Shown one piece after another: positions 1 to 6,630 of a stretch of DNA of 41,335 nt. Origin of the DNA: Marinobacterium_E sp035458585. Its GTDB lineage: Bacteria; Pseudomonadota; Gammaproteobacteria; Pseudomonadales; Balneatricaceae. The stretch lies in assembly GCA_035458585.1 (NCBI GenBank), contig DATHZN010000111.1, positions 1 to 41,335 on the forward strand. Direction: 5' to 3'. The position numbers were made by a program, and so were the translations under genes. Position 1 is the first letter of the stretch, and every line of letters begins with the position of its first letter. Below the pieces are notes generated by a model. The model had not been told where the DNA came from, did no database searches, and saw only the letters and a program-made list of their open reading frames with translations.

Positions 1-41
1 GGTAATGATTACCGTTAATATGATCGCCACCCCGGTCTGGA

Positions 42-121
42 GATAGCCCGAGACACGCTCAAGTACCTCCCTGTATCGCTTCGTGATTGACATCCCTGTC
101 AATCAAGAGTCTCGGGCTATC
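42..121. repeat. Perfect 13-bp inverted repeat enclosing a hairpin
   Basis: GATAGCCCGAGAC at 42-54 is exactly complementary in reverse to 109-121. Inside it, 85-92 and 97-104 form an 8-bp perfect stem with a 4-nt loop (TCCC on plus, GGGA on minus). The arrangement could be a folded RNA, a dispersed repeat unit of the REP/BIME kind, or a strong terminator for a gene to the left. No T-run follows either arm, which argues against a classical intrinsic terminator. Confidence 0.7.
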
Positions 122-168
122 CGCAGACTGAAGTGGCTGACGCCTTGCTACAGCGATTGCGATAATAT

Positions 169-184
169 GAACAGAAATCTGTTC
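169..184. repeat. Short perfect hairpin
   Basis: GAACAG at 169-174 and CTGTTC at 179-184 form a 6-bp perfect stem around an AAAT loop. It sits between the two larger structured elements and may belong to the same folded transcript. Confidence 0.5.
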
Positions 185-219
185 TCGCAGACTCTAGCGC
201 AGGGTTATGGCCCTTGTAC

Positions 220-334
220 GAGGTCGTTCCCATGCCACTCCCTTCAGGGATGTTCGAGGGCAAGGATGCCCGAGACAAGCGCACAAGGACGTGCTTGTAG
301 CGGTCCCTGAAGGAAGTGGCAAGGGGACGGCCTC
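220..334 (+). ncRNA. Candidate structured RNA with AAGGA loops, or repeat element
   Basis: Arms 220-250 and 304-334 are complementary at 27 of 31 positions, forming a long stem. In the loop between them lie two small hairpins. The first has stem 258-262/267-271 and loop AGGA. The second has stems 275-279/294-298 and 282-284/291-293 and loop AAGGAC. Both expose an ANGGA core, the loop motif bound by the CsrA/RsmA family, and a further CAGGGATG overlaps the end of the left arm. Whether this is a transcribed CsrA-type antagonist or a multi-copy intergenic repeat cannot be decided from one copy. From memory, similar hairpin repeats occur in several copies in marine gammaproteobacterial genomes. 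I see no clear promoter, so the strand is a guess. Confidence 0.4.
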
Positions 335-635
335 TAGGAAGACCTTCTATAGCTGTAATCTATGCATATCGCAGCGCACTTCAGAATTGCTGACTGAAAA
401 GTATACCTTCGCTGCTTTTGTGAGGTTTTCTTCTGGTGTTTTCTTGGCGAGTGCACACAAGCATGGCTGAGAAATAAGTGTCAAAGGAGATGCTTTTATC
501 GCTTCCTGAAATAGGTAATTAGAGCCTGTTACTGCCAAAAACATATGGACGCGCTTTGGAATCGTCAATTAAGTATTCGCCTAGTTATGAATTTATTGGT
601 CATTCACACGAGCGGAAATACCGTCTTATGTAAAC

Positions 636-2294
636 TCAAGTTTGATTAGACGCTTCTCCATGATATGCAGGCAGGATGAGTTCAAAGAGTGTTCCGGTAC
701 CCTCTTCTGATTCGACTCTCAGTTCGCCGTTATGGCTCTCTATTATTTGACGTGATATTGATAAGCCAAGGCCGGTGCCTTCGCCAGCCGGTTTTGTAGT
801 AAAAAACGGATCAAAAATCCTCTGTTTCACACTGTCGGGCATCCCACTACCGTTATCTTTAATGCGTACAACAACATTGTCACCCAGCTTAAGCGAACTA
901 ATCCAGATGGTGCCATCTTCTGCACTGGCCTGGGATGCGTTCACAATAAGGTTTACAAAGATTTGGTTTATCTCGTTGGGATTACAGTAGACATCGGGTA
1001 TCTCTTTAAGGTCGAGCTCTACGCGTTGATTACTGCCAATTACACTTTTGAGTAGGCGTAGCGTGCTTTGGATACCATCGTTTAGTTGGGTAACCGATCG
1101 GTCACGACTCCCAGTACGAGAAAACCCTCGCAAGTTTGTTACGATCGAAGTGATGCGGTTTGAACCATCTAAGGTGTCTTCGAGAAGTTCATCTATATCC
1201 TGCTCTAGGAACTCAAGGTCGATCTCTTGGGTCAGAGCTTCATATGTCTTTTGCTGTTCAGCGCTAAGATTTCCGGATTGACTCCAGTCCGCGACTAAGT
1301 CCGTAATTCGCCGTATTGAGAGTAGATATTCTTTGAGCGTGTGTAGGTTGCCCGATACATATGCAATTGGGTTGTTGAGCTCGTGAGCAATACCTGCAGA
1401 TAGTGTTCCTAACGTAACAAGCTTCTCGTTATTCACAATGACAGCTTGCGTATGTTTAAGTTTCTGATGGTTCTCCTCAAGCTCAGCCTTCTGTTTATGC
1501 AGCATCGCAAGACGGTTGGATGCTTTGATTAGCAGCGAGCCGGAGAGCACATTGCCTAACAATGCCAGTAAGCCGACAAAGATGAGTATGCTGAGGTATA
1601 ACCGATCGGCAGGTGGTGTCGGTACAAGAGTCTCTGCTTCCCCTATAAAGCGCGAAGAGTACATTCCCAGGTAGTGCATTGCGCTTATGGCAAGACCAAA
1701 GCCTATACCGCCAATGATCCAAACATCTCCGTGCCATCTTTTAGCTCGTTGTTTTACGTGATTAATCAAAAAGAGTGAGATAACTGATAGCGCGATTGCT
1801 GCAATAACGGCTAACGCAAACAGGGTGAGATCATATTTCAGCGTTGCGCTCATTTGCATCGCTTCCATACCGCTGAAGTGCATGATTCCGATGCCTAACC
1901 CGATTAAGGCTCCTGATTCGAGTATTTCGGAACCTGCTAGCTCTTCTTTGCCTATAAAATTGATCGCCACCCAGGCTGCGATGATCGCAGGAAGAGCCGA
2001 TATTAGCGTAATCCAAGGATCGTAGCTGACTGTTACACTGAGTGAATAGGCAAGCATGCCGTGGAAATGCATACTCCATACCGCACCACCAAAAGCAATT
2101 GCTCCGCTTATCCGGACAACCCTTCGCGCCCGGGCGGACGTCGCCCGTCGCATAATTTCGGTCAGATAGAGTGCGAGTGCAGAGCCAACCATTGCTGTAA
2201 TAACCGACAGGACTACCAGCTTAATTGAGTAGTCGTGAGCAAGGGTTGCTGTGCCGGTCGCGATGACGAATTTATTTGAAATATAGTCGAGCAA
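636..2294 (-). CDS. MHYT-domain sensor histidine kinase
   Basis: A membrane sensor kinase of 552 residues. The N-terminal integral-membrane module carries three MHYT-type motifs: MHFHGM (75-80), MHFSGM (138-143) and MHYLGM (206-211). In this family these are proposed to bind a metal and sense a small gas such as O2, CO or NO. A coiled stretch (about 260-285) leads to a dimerisation/phosphoacceptor domain with H304 in AGIAHELNNP, then an ATPase domain with the N box (NLIVNAS), DNGSGM and GTGLGLS. There is no receiver domain and no response regulator next door, so its partner is unknown. The start is TTG at 2294, chosen because AGGAG lies seven bases upstream (complement of 2301-2305) and no better start is in frame. 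The gene is transcribed alone toward the left edge. Confidence 0.9.
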   Translation of the reverse strand: MLDYISNKFVIATGTATLAHDYSIKLVVLSVITAMVGSALALYLTEIMRRATSARARRVVRISGAIAFGGAVWSMHFHGMLAYSLSVTVSYDPWITLISALPAIIAAWVAINFIGKEELAGSEILESGALIGLGIGIMHFSGMEAMQMSATLKYDLTLFALAVIAAIALSVISLFLINHVKQRAKRWHGDVWIIGGIGFGLAISAMHYLGMYSSRFIGEAETLVPTPPADRLYLSILIFVGLLALLGNVLSGSLLIKASNRLAMLHKQKAELEENHQKLKHTQAVIVNNEKLVTLGTLSAGIAHELNNPIAYVSGNLHTLKEYLLSIRRITDLVADWSQSGNLSAEQQKTYEALTQEIDLEFLEQDIDELLEDTLDGSNRITSIVTNLRGFSRTGSRDRSVTQLNDGIQSTLRLLKSVIGSNQRVELDLKEIPDVYCNPNEINQIFVNLIVNASQASAEDGTIWISSLKLGDNVVVRIKDNGSGMPDSVKQRIFDPFFTTKPAGEGTGLGLSISRQIIESHNGELRVESEEGTGTLFELILPAYHGEASNQT

Positions 2295-2426
2295 GCTAGA
2301 CTCCTAACTCTGAAATGTAGGTGTGCTGACGCTCAAACTCTGACTCAGACAAGCAACATTACACGGGAGGCGTTAGCACTTTATGTCCTGTGTACTGTAC
2401 CTGATAATACTCTCAAGTTAGCATTT

Positions 2427-2460
2427 CGATTTTTTTTGATCTAAGTAGATAACAAAATCG
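2427..2460. terminator. Weak A/T-rich stem, possible terminator
   Basis: CGATTTT at 2427-2433 and AAAATCG at 2454-2460 form a 7-bp stem in the gap between the ChaN-like gene (ends 2483) and the MHYT kinase. It has an A/T-rich run but a long loop and only three G/C pairs. It could end transcription from the ChaN side. The rest of the gap (2295-2482) must carry the kinase promoter, but I cannot place a convincing one. Confidence 0.25.
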
Positions 2461-2482
2461 TCAATACCCACGATTGGTAAGT

Positions 2483-3358
2483 CTAGTCGCAGCCGCCTTG
2501 ATAATCAAAGCGGGGTGTAAACAAAATATATTCTGAAACTGGCGCATTAGTGTAGCTCGGCGGGTAATAGTCATCTGGGTTGGTGCTATCGTTTGCGGCA
2601 ACCAGCAAAATGGTTTTGCTGGGCAAGTCGGGCTGCCAGTAGGGTAGACCAAGATCCTTGCGTGTGTGAACGGATCCGGCAATCAGTAGGTTGATCCCAG
2701 ATTGGTTAGTATTCGCTATTAGAGAGTCGGCCATTGAGCGATCGCGGCTATATTGGACACGCAACATGTTGCCCAACTGACTCCTTGGCATTTTAGCGCA
2801 GTGGGAATCAAACAACAGGTCTAGCATAAACTCACGATAGTCAGCGGATGCAGGTACCTCGAGTTCGTCATTTTGGTAGGCCTGCATTTTTTGCTCGCGT
2901 GTTAAGTCGGCTGCTATAACACGCTTCGCATTTTTAATTGCTGCGATGACGGGACCCTCATACGACTCCCATGGCCACCCTTGTTGCCAATTGAGCGCAT
3001 CTGGAGTCAACTTAATTTCTCCTCTGGAAGCCTCGTCGAGCAGCATTTGTTGTTCAGAGTGTGCCATCTCGAACGCAACGTTGGCTAATTTTTGATTGGA
3101 GGCAAGATAGTTAATGATATCGGTTTGCAAATTATGATGGTCAGTATTGTCATGGGTCTCTCCCAGCAGTAACCAACTACCGTCAGTGGTCTGTTGCAGC
3201 AGAACTTCTATCTCGATGAAGCGGCGCTCTTGTGTATCCCAAATCTTCCCGGCTAAGGGGTTAGTCTCATCCGTATAGGCCTCAAGCAGATCCGCTTTCA
3301 CGGGGAGTACTAAACAGAGAATTAACCAGCTAGTGCCCTTGCTTAGTCGATACCACAT
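2483..3358 (-). CDS. ChaN-like secreted protein (haem-binding uptake family)
   Basis: Resembles the ChaN/DUF399 family, whose Campylobacter member is an iron-regulated lipoprotein that binds haem. The family signature GETHDN followed by HH lies near the start of the mature domain, and there are later segments typical of the fold (AFEMAHSEQ, AADLTREQ, AGSVHTRKDLGLP). I start it at the ATG at 3358 because the protein then opens with a signal peptide (hydrophobic core WLILCLVLP, likely cut after VKA). A longer frame would begin at 3427 and put about 23 non-signal residues in front. With the 3358 start it overlaps the end of the upstream gene by 29 bases and has no obvious ribosome site, suggesting translational coupling. 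There is no lipobox, so it is probably soluble in the periplasm. Confidence 0.8.
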   Translation of the reverse strand: MWYRLSKGTSWLILCLVLPVKADLLEAYTDETNPLAGKIWDTQERRFIEIEVLLQQTTDGSWLLLGETHDNTDHHNLQTDIINYLASNQKLANVAFEMAHSEQQMLLDEASRGEIKLTPDALNWQQGWPWESYEGPVIAAIKNAKRVIAADLTREQKMQAYQNDELEVPASADYREFMLDLLFDSHCAKMPRSQLGNMLRVQYSRDRSMADSLIANTNQSGINLLIAGSVHTRKDLGLPYWQPDLPSKTILLVAANDSTNPDDYYPPSYTNAPVSEYILFTPRFDYQGGCD

Positions 3359-3659
3359 CGACGTAGTCGCGTTGGATAATTGTTTCAAGAGCGTTGGCTG
3401 CAGCCACAAGTTCGTCAAAGGCTTCACGTTTTTCTCTCAGGATCTCTATCTGTTCTGTCGATGGAGAGCGATCAGGGCAGGCGTTACCGATCTTGATCAA
3501 CGTGTCAACATAGTCGGCTCTGGCATGCGCTACAGCGGTCAGCACCGGCCGCAGTTGCTCTATATGTAAATCATTGATACGCGGTTTCAGGACTGCATGA
3601 TTTATGTCGTAGCGGAATTTCTCTAACTCAAGCAGGAAACGATTTTGTGGTGTTTTCAT
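3330..3659 (-). CDS. Hypothetical 109-residue helical protein
   Basis: I do not recognise this protein. It is small, charged and predicted by eye to be almost wholly alpha-helical (MKTPQNRFLLELEKF at the start, then long amphipathic stretches), with one cysteine and no signal peptide. The ATG at 3659 is chosen over a GTG four codons earlier because GGAG sits six bases upstream of the ATG. Its 3' end overlaps the start of the ChaN-like gene, so the two are likely one unit. It is divergent from parC, with a 134-bp gap that must hold both promoters. That gap also contains a small hairpin (CCGCA/TGCGG) near 3719-3731. Confidence 0.7.
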   Translation of the reverse strand: MKTPQNRFLLELEKFRYDINHAVLKPRINDLHIEQLRPVLTAVAHARADYVDTLIKIGNACPDRSPSTEQIEILREKREAFDELVAAANALETIIQRDYVDVVSTKQGH

Positions 3660-3793
3660 CTCGGACTCCACTTAGCTCCAATGTTAATGTCACTATAGTC
3701 GATCATTCATAGATAACCCGCATGCTGCGGATGCAAGCTGTGCCTCAAGCTGGCATACTTCCTCCACCCTCAAGCGTATAAGGATATGATTCC

Positions 3794-6034
3794 GTGGAGA
3801 CTTTGATCGACGAAGGTACTGAGAAGCTGCCGCTCAGAGACTTTACTGAAAAGGCTTACCTCGACTACTCAATGTACGTCATTCTCGACCGTGCCCTGCC
3901 CCATATTGGCGATGGAATGAAGCCCGTCCAGCGCCGTATCGTGTACGCCATGTCCGAACTTGGACTCAAGGCATCAGCCAAGTATAAAAAGTCGGCACGA
4001 ACAGTCGGGGATGTACTCGGTAAGTTTCACCCCCATGGCGATTCTGCCTGTTATGAGGCTATGGTGTTGATGGCGCAATCCTTCAGCTACCGCTATCCGT
4101 TGATTGACGGACAGGGAAACTGGGGCTCACCCGATGACCCCAAATCTTTTGCTGCAATGCGATACACCGAGTCACGCCTATCAAAATATGCTGAAGTGCT
4201 GCTCAAAGAGGTGGGGCAGGGCACGGTTAATTGGATCCCTAACTTTGATGGTACAATGGATGAACCCGAGGTGCTGCCTGCGCGTTTACCCAATGTGCTG
4301 CTCAATGGCTCTACTGGCATTGCCGTGGGCATGGCAACCGATATTCTGCCGCACAATTTGCGCGAGGTAGCTTCAGCTTGCATACATCTGCTCGATCATC
4401 CGAGTGCCGAGCTCAATGATCTTTACAGCCATGTAGCTGGGCCAGACTTTCCGACTGAAGCGGAGATCATTACGCCAGCTGCAGATCTTCGGAAAATGTA
4501 TGAGACCGGTCGCGGATCGGTCAAGGCCAGGGCAATCTATGTCAAAGAGGATGGTGAGGTAATTATCACCGCCTTGCCTTACCAGGTTTCTGGAGCCAAG
4601 GTCTTAGAGCAGATCGCCGCGCAGATGCAGCAGAAGAAGTTGCCGATGGTAAGTGATCTGCGTGACGAGTCTGATCATGAGAATCCTACTCGACTGGTGA
4701 TCGTGCCGCGCTCAAATCGTATCGATATTGAACAGTTGATGGCCCATCTCTTCGCCACTACTGACCTCGAGCGCAGCTACCGCGTGAACTTAAATATGAT
4801 CGGCATCGATGGCCGACCTCAGGTTAAGGATCTGAGACAGATTCTGACAGAGTGGCTGACTTGGCGCACTCAGGTGGTACGCCGTCGTCTTGAACATCGG
4901 CTGCAGAAAGTTGTGGATCGCCTGCATATCCTCGACGGCTTGATTATCGCTTACCTCAATATTGACGAAGTCATCGCAATTATCCGTAGCGAGGAAGAGC
5001 CAAAGCCGGTGATGATGGAGCGGTTTGGCCTGACCGCTGTACAAACTGATGCGATCCTCGATCTCAAGCTGCGTCACTTGGCAAAACTGGAAGAGTTTCA
5101 GATTCGAACTGAGCAGTCTGAACTGGAGGAGGAGCGCAAGAAGCTCGAGTCGACTCTCGCCTCCGATAAGTTGATGCGCAAACTGATCAAGAAGGAGATT
5201 GAAGAGGCTGCCGAAGAGTTTGGCGATGATCGACGCTCGCCCCTGGTTGAGCGCGCTGAATCTCAGGCATTTAGTGAGAAGGACCTTCTGACTTCAGACC
5301 CTGTAACCGTTGTTCTGTCCAAGCAAGGGTGGATTCGTGCTGCGAAAGGTCACGATATCGACCCAACTTCGCTAAATTACAAAGCGGGGGACGGCTACAG
5401 TATCTCTTATGCTGGGCGAATGAACCAACCAACGCTGCTGTTCGATAGCACCGGCCGGAGTTACACCCTCGATACTCACACGCTGCCATCCGCTCGCGGT
5501 CAGGGAGAACCGGTCACCGGAAGCCTCAGTTTACAGAAAGGCGCTACACTCGAGGCGATGATTGCTGGTAAGGAGAGCGATGAGGTACTGCTCGCTTCAG
5601 ATGCTGGCTATGGTTTCGTTACTAAGATTGGTGACCTGACCAGCAAAACTAAGAATGGAAAGGCGGTACTGACACTCCCGAAAGGCGCTAATGTGGTCCC
5701 TCCGGCCCGTATTGAGAACGCTCAAACAGGGCTTATCGCTGCGGTCACGACTGAGGGACGCATGCTGGTATTCCCAGTCAGTGAACTTCCGGTTCTGGCG
5801 AGAGGTAAGGGTAACAAGATTATCAATATCCCATCAGCTCGGGCGCAGACTCGTGAGGAGTTAATGGTGGCGTTAATTGTCATCGAAGAGGGACAGTGCC
5901 TGCTCGTACACGCTGGCAAGCAGTACCTGAAGATGACGGTCGCTGATCTGGAACATTACCGGGGTGAGCGTGGACGTCGCGGTAACAAACTCCCCCGAGG
6001 CTACCAGCGTGTGAGTCATCTGACGGTAGAATAG
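3794..6034 (+). CDS. parC: DNA topoisomerase IV subunit A
   Basis: ParC is the DNA-breaking subunit of topoisomerase IV and unlinks daughter chromosomes together with ParE. At 746 residues the length is typical. The quinolone-pocket segment HPHGDSACYEAM carries S84 and E88, equivalent to Escherichia coli S80 and E84, so no common resistance substitution is present. The catalytic tyrosine is Y124 in AAMRYTESR. The C-terminal half contains the expected beta-pinwheel repeats. The start is GTG at 3794 with AAGGA about nine bases upstream; an ATG at 3786 is out of frame. parE is not next to it. The gene faces rfaH tail to tail. Confidence 0.97.
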   Translation: METLIDEGTEKLPLRDFTEKAYLDYSMYVILDRALPHIGDGMKPVQRRIVYAMSELGLKASAKYKKSARTVGDVLGKFHPHGDSACYEAMVLMAQSFSYRYPLIDGQGNWGSPDDPKSFAAMRYTESRLSKYAEVLLKEVGQGTVNWIPNFDGTMDEPEVLPARLPNVLLNGSTGIAVGMATDILPHNLREVASACIHLLDHPSAELNDLYSHVAGPDFPTEAEIITPAADLRKMYETGRGSVKARAIYVKEDGEVIITALPYQVSGAKVLEQIAAQMQQKKLPMVSDLRDESDHENPTRLVIVPRSNRIDIEQLMAHLFATTDLERSYRVNLNMIGIDGRPQVKDLRQILTEWLTWRTQVVRRRLEHRLQKVVDRLHILDGLIIAYLNIDEVIAIIRSEEEPKPVMMERFGLTAVQTDAILDLKLRHLAKLEEFQIRTEQSELEEERKKLESTLASDKLMRKLIKKEIEEAAEEFGDDRRSPLVERAESQAFSEKDLLTSDPVTVVLSKQGWIRAAKGHDIDPTSLNYKAGDGYSISYAGRMNQPTLLFDSTGRSYTLDTHTLPSARGQGEPVTGSLSLQKGATLEAMIAGKESDEVLLASDAGYGFVTKIGDLTSKTKNGKAVLTLPKGANVVPPARIENAQTGLIAAVTTEGRMLVFPVSELPVLARGKGNKIINIPSARAQTREELMVALIVIEEGQCLLVHAGKQYLKMTVADLEHYRGERGRRGNKLPRGYQRVSHLTVE

Positions 6035-6135
6035 ACCAAAGCTCTGCCGCAACAGACCTCGGAGAGTCGTTCTCATCGGGGCTTTTTGCTGTGCATCTCA
6101 GTTGGGTGCTTTTGGTTGGTATGGCAGCGTTTACT

Positions 6136-6630
6136 TCAGCCGCCTGAGGCCAGATCTTTCAGGTCAATTGAGAGTCTCTGCCATTTACCCAGCAACTCCA
6201 ACAGCAAGAATGCGCGCTGTTCGCCATCGTAACCGGCAAAGACGGCATTGAGTCCTTTGAATGGACCATCAGTAATACTGACAGGCATATCAGGTTTGAA
6301 TTGCGACTCTGTTTGTTGGTCTTTGAGCTGGTGACGAATTGCATTGACAGCATCGGCCGGCACGATCGCCGGCTTTGAACCGAAACTGACGATTTTGGCG
6401 ACTCCACGCGTTGAACGAATTGGGCGCCAGTTGCTCTCCATCTCAGACAGGTAGATAAAGAGGTAGCCAGGGAAAAGAGGCTCAGACCTGCTCCTGAGCT
6501 TACCGCGAAAGGCTCTCTCTACATCGATCATCGGCAGGTAGGTGTCAAAATCCTGATTCTCAAGTTCGATCTGTGCCTTAGCGGCCTGTCCCGGTTTAGC
6601 CTGTATGAGGTACCAGTTATAGCTACTCAC
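6136..6630 (-). CDS. rfaH: RfaH-type transcription antitermination factor
   Basis: A specialised NusG paralogue that joins RNA polymerase at ops sites and prevents early termination in long operons, usually those for surface polysaccharide, LPS or pili. The 164 residues begin with the NGN-domain signature WYLIQAKPGQ, continue through EPLFPGYLFIY and STRGVAKIVSFG, and end with a KOW-type C-terminal domain (VSITDGPFKGLNAVF). Length and the short linker fit RfaH rather than NusG. The GTG start overlaps the stop of the upstream gene by four bases (GTGA), with GGAGA seven bases before it, so it is made from the same transcript as the AhpA-like gene. No ops-like target operon is visible in the window. 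Confidence 0.85.
   Translation of the reverse strand: MSSYNWYLIQAKPGQAAKAQIELENQDFDTYLPMIDVERAFRGKLRSRSEPLFPGYLFIYLSEMESNWRPIRSTRGVAKIVSFGSKPAIVPADAVNAIRHQLKDQQTESQFKPDMPVSITDGPFKGLNAVFAGYDGEQRAFLLLELLGKWQRLSIDLKDLASGG

Larger units (their letters stand above)
1..635. other. Noncoding region with nested inverted repeats
   Basis: No open frame here looks like a gene: the available frames are short, low in recognisable content and cross strong inverted repeats. The stretch instead holds a 13-nt inverted repeat at 42-54/109-121 with a hairpin inside it, a hairpin at 169-184, and a long stem at 220-334 with two smaller hairpins in its loop, all listed separately. The first 13 bases are themselves a palindrome (GGTAAT/ATTACC around one base). 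An 8-nt direct repeat CGCAGACT occurs at 122-129 and 186-193. From about 350 to 635 I see no clear structure. The histidine kinase on the minus strand ends at 636 and I see no strong terminator for it. Confidence 0.6.

Noticed and set aside
83..568. Open frames of 60-90 codons on both strands in the left noncoding region
   Set aside because: They cross perfect inverted repeats, have no recognisable domain or ribosome site, and overlap each other. Structured DNA explains them better.
3794..6034. Quinolone-resistance changes in ParC
   Set aside because: S84 and E88 are the sensitive-type residues.
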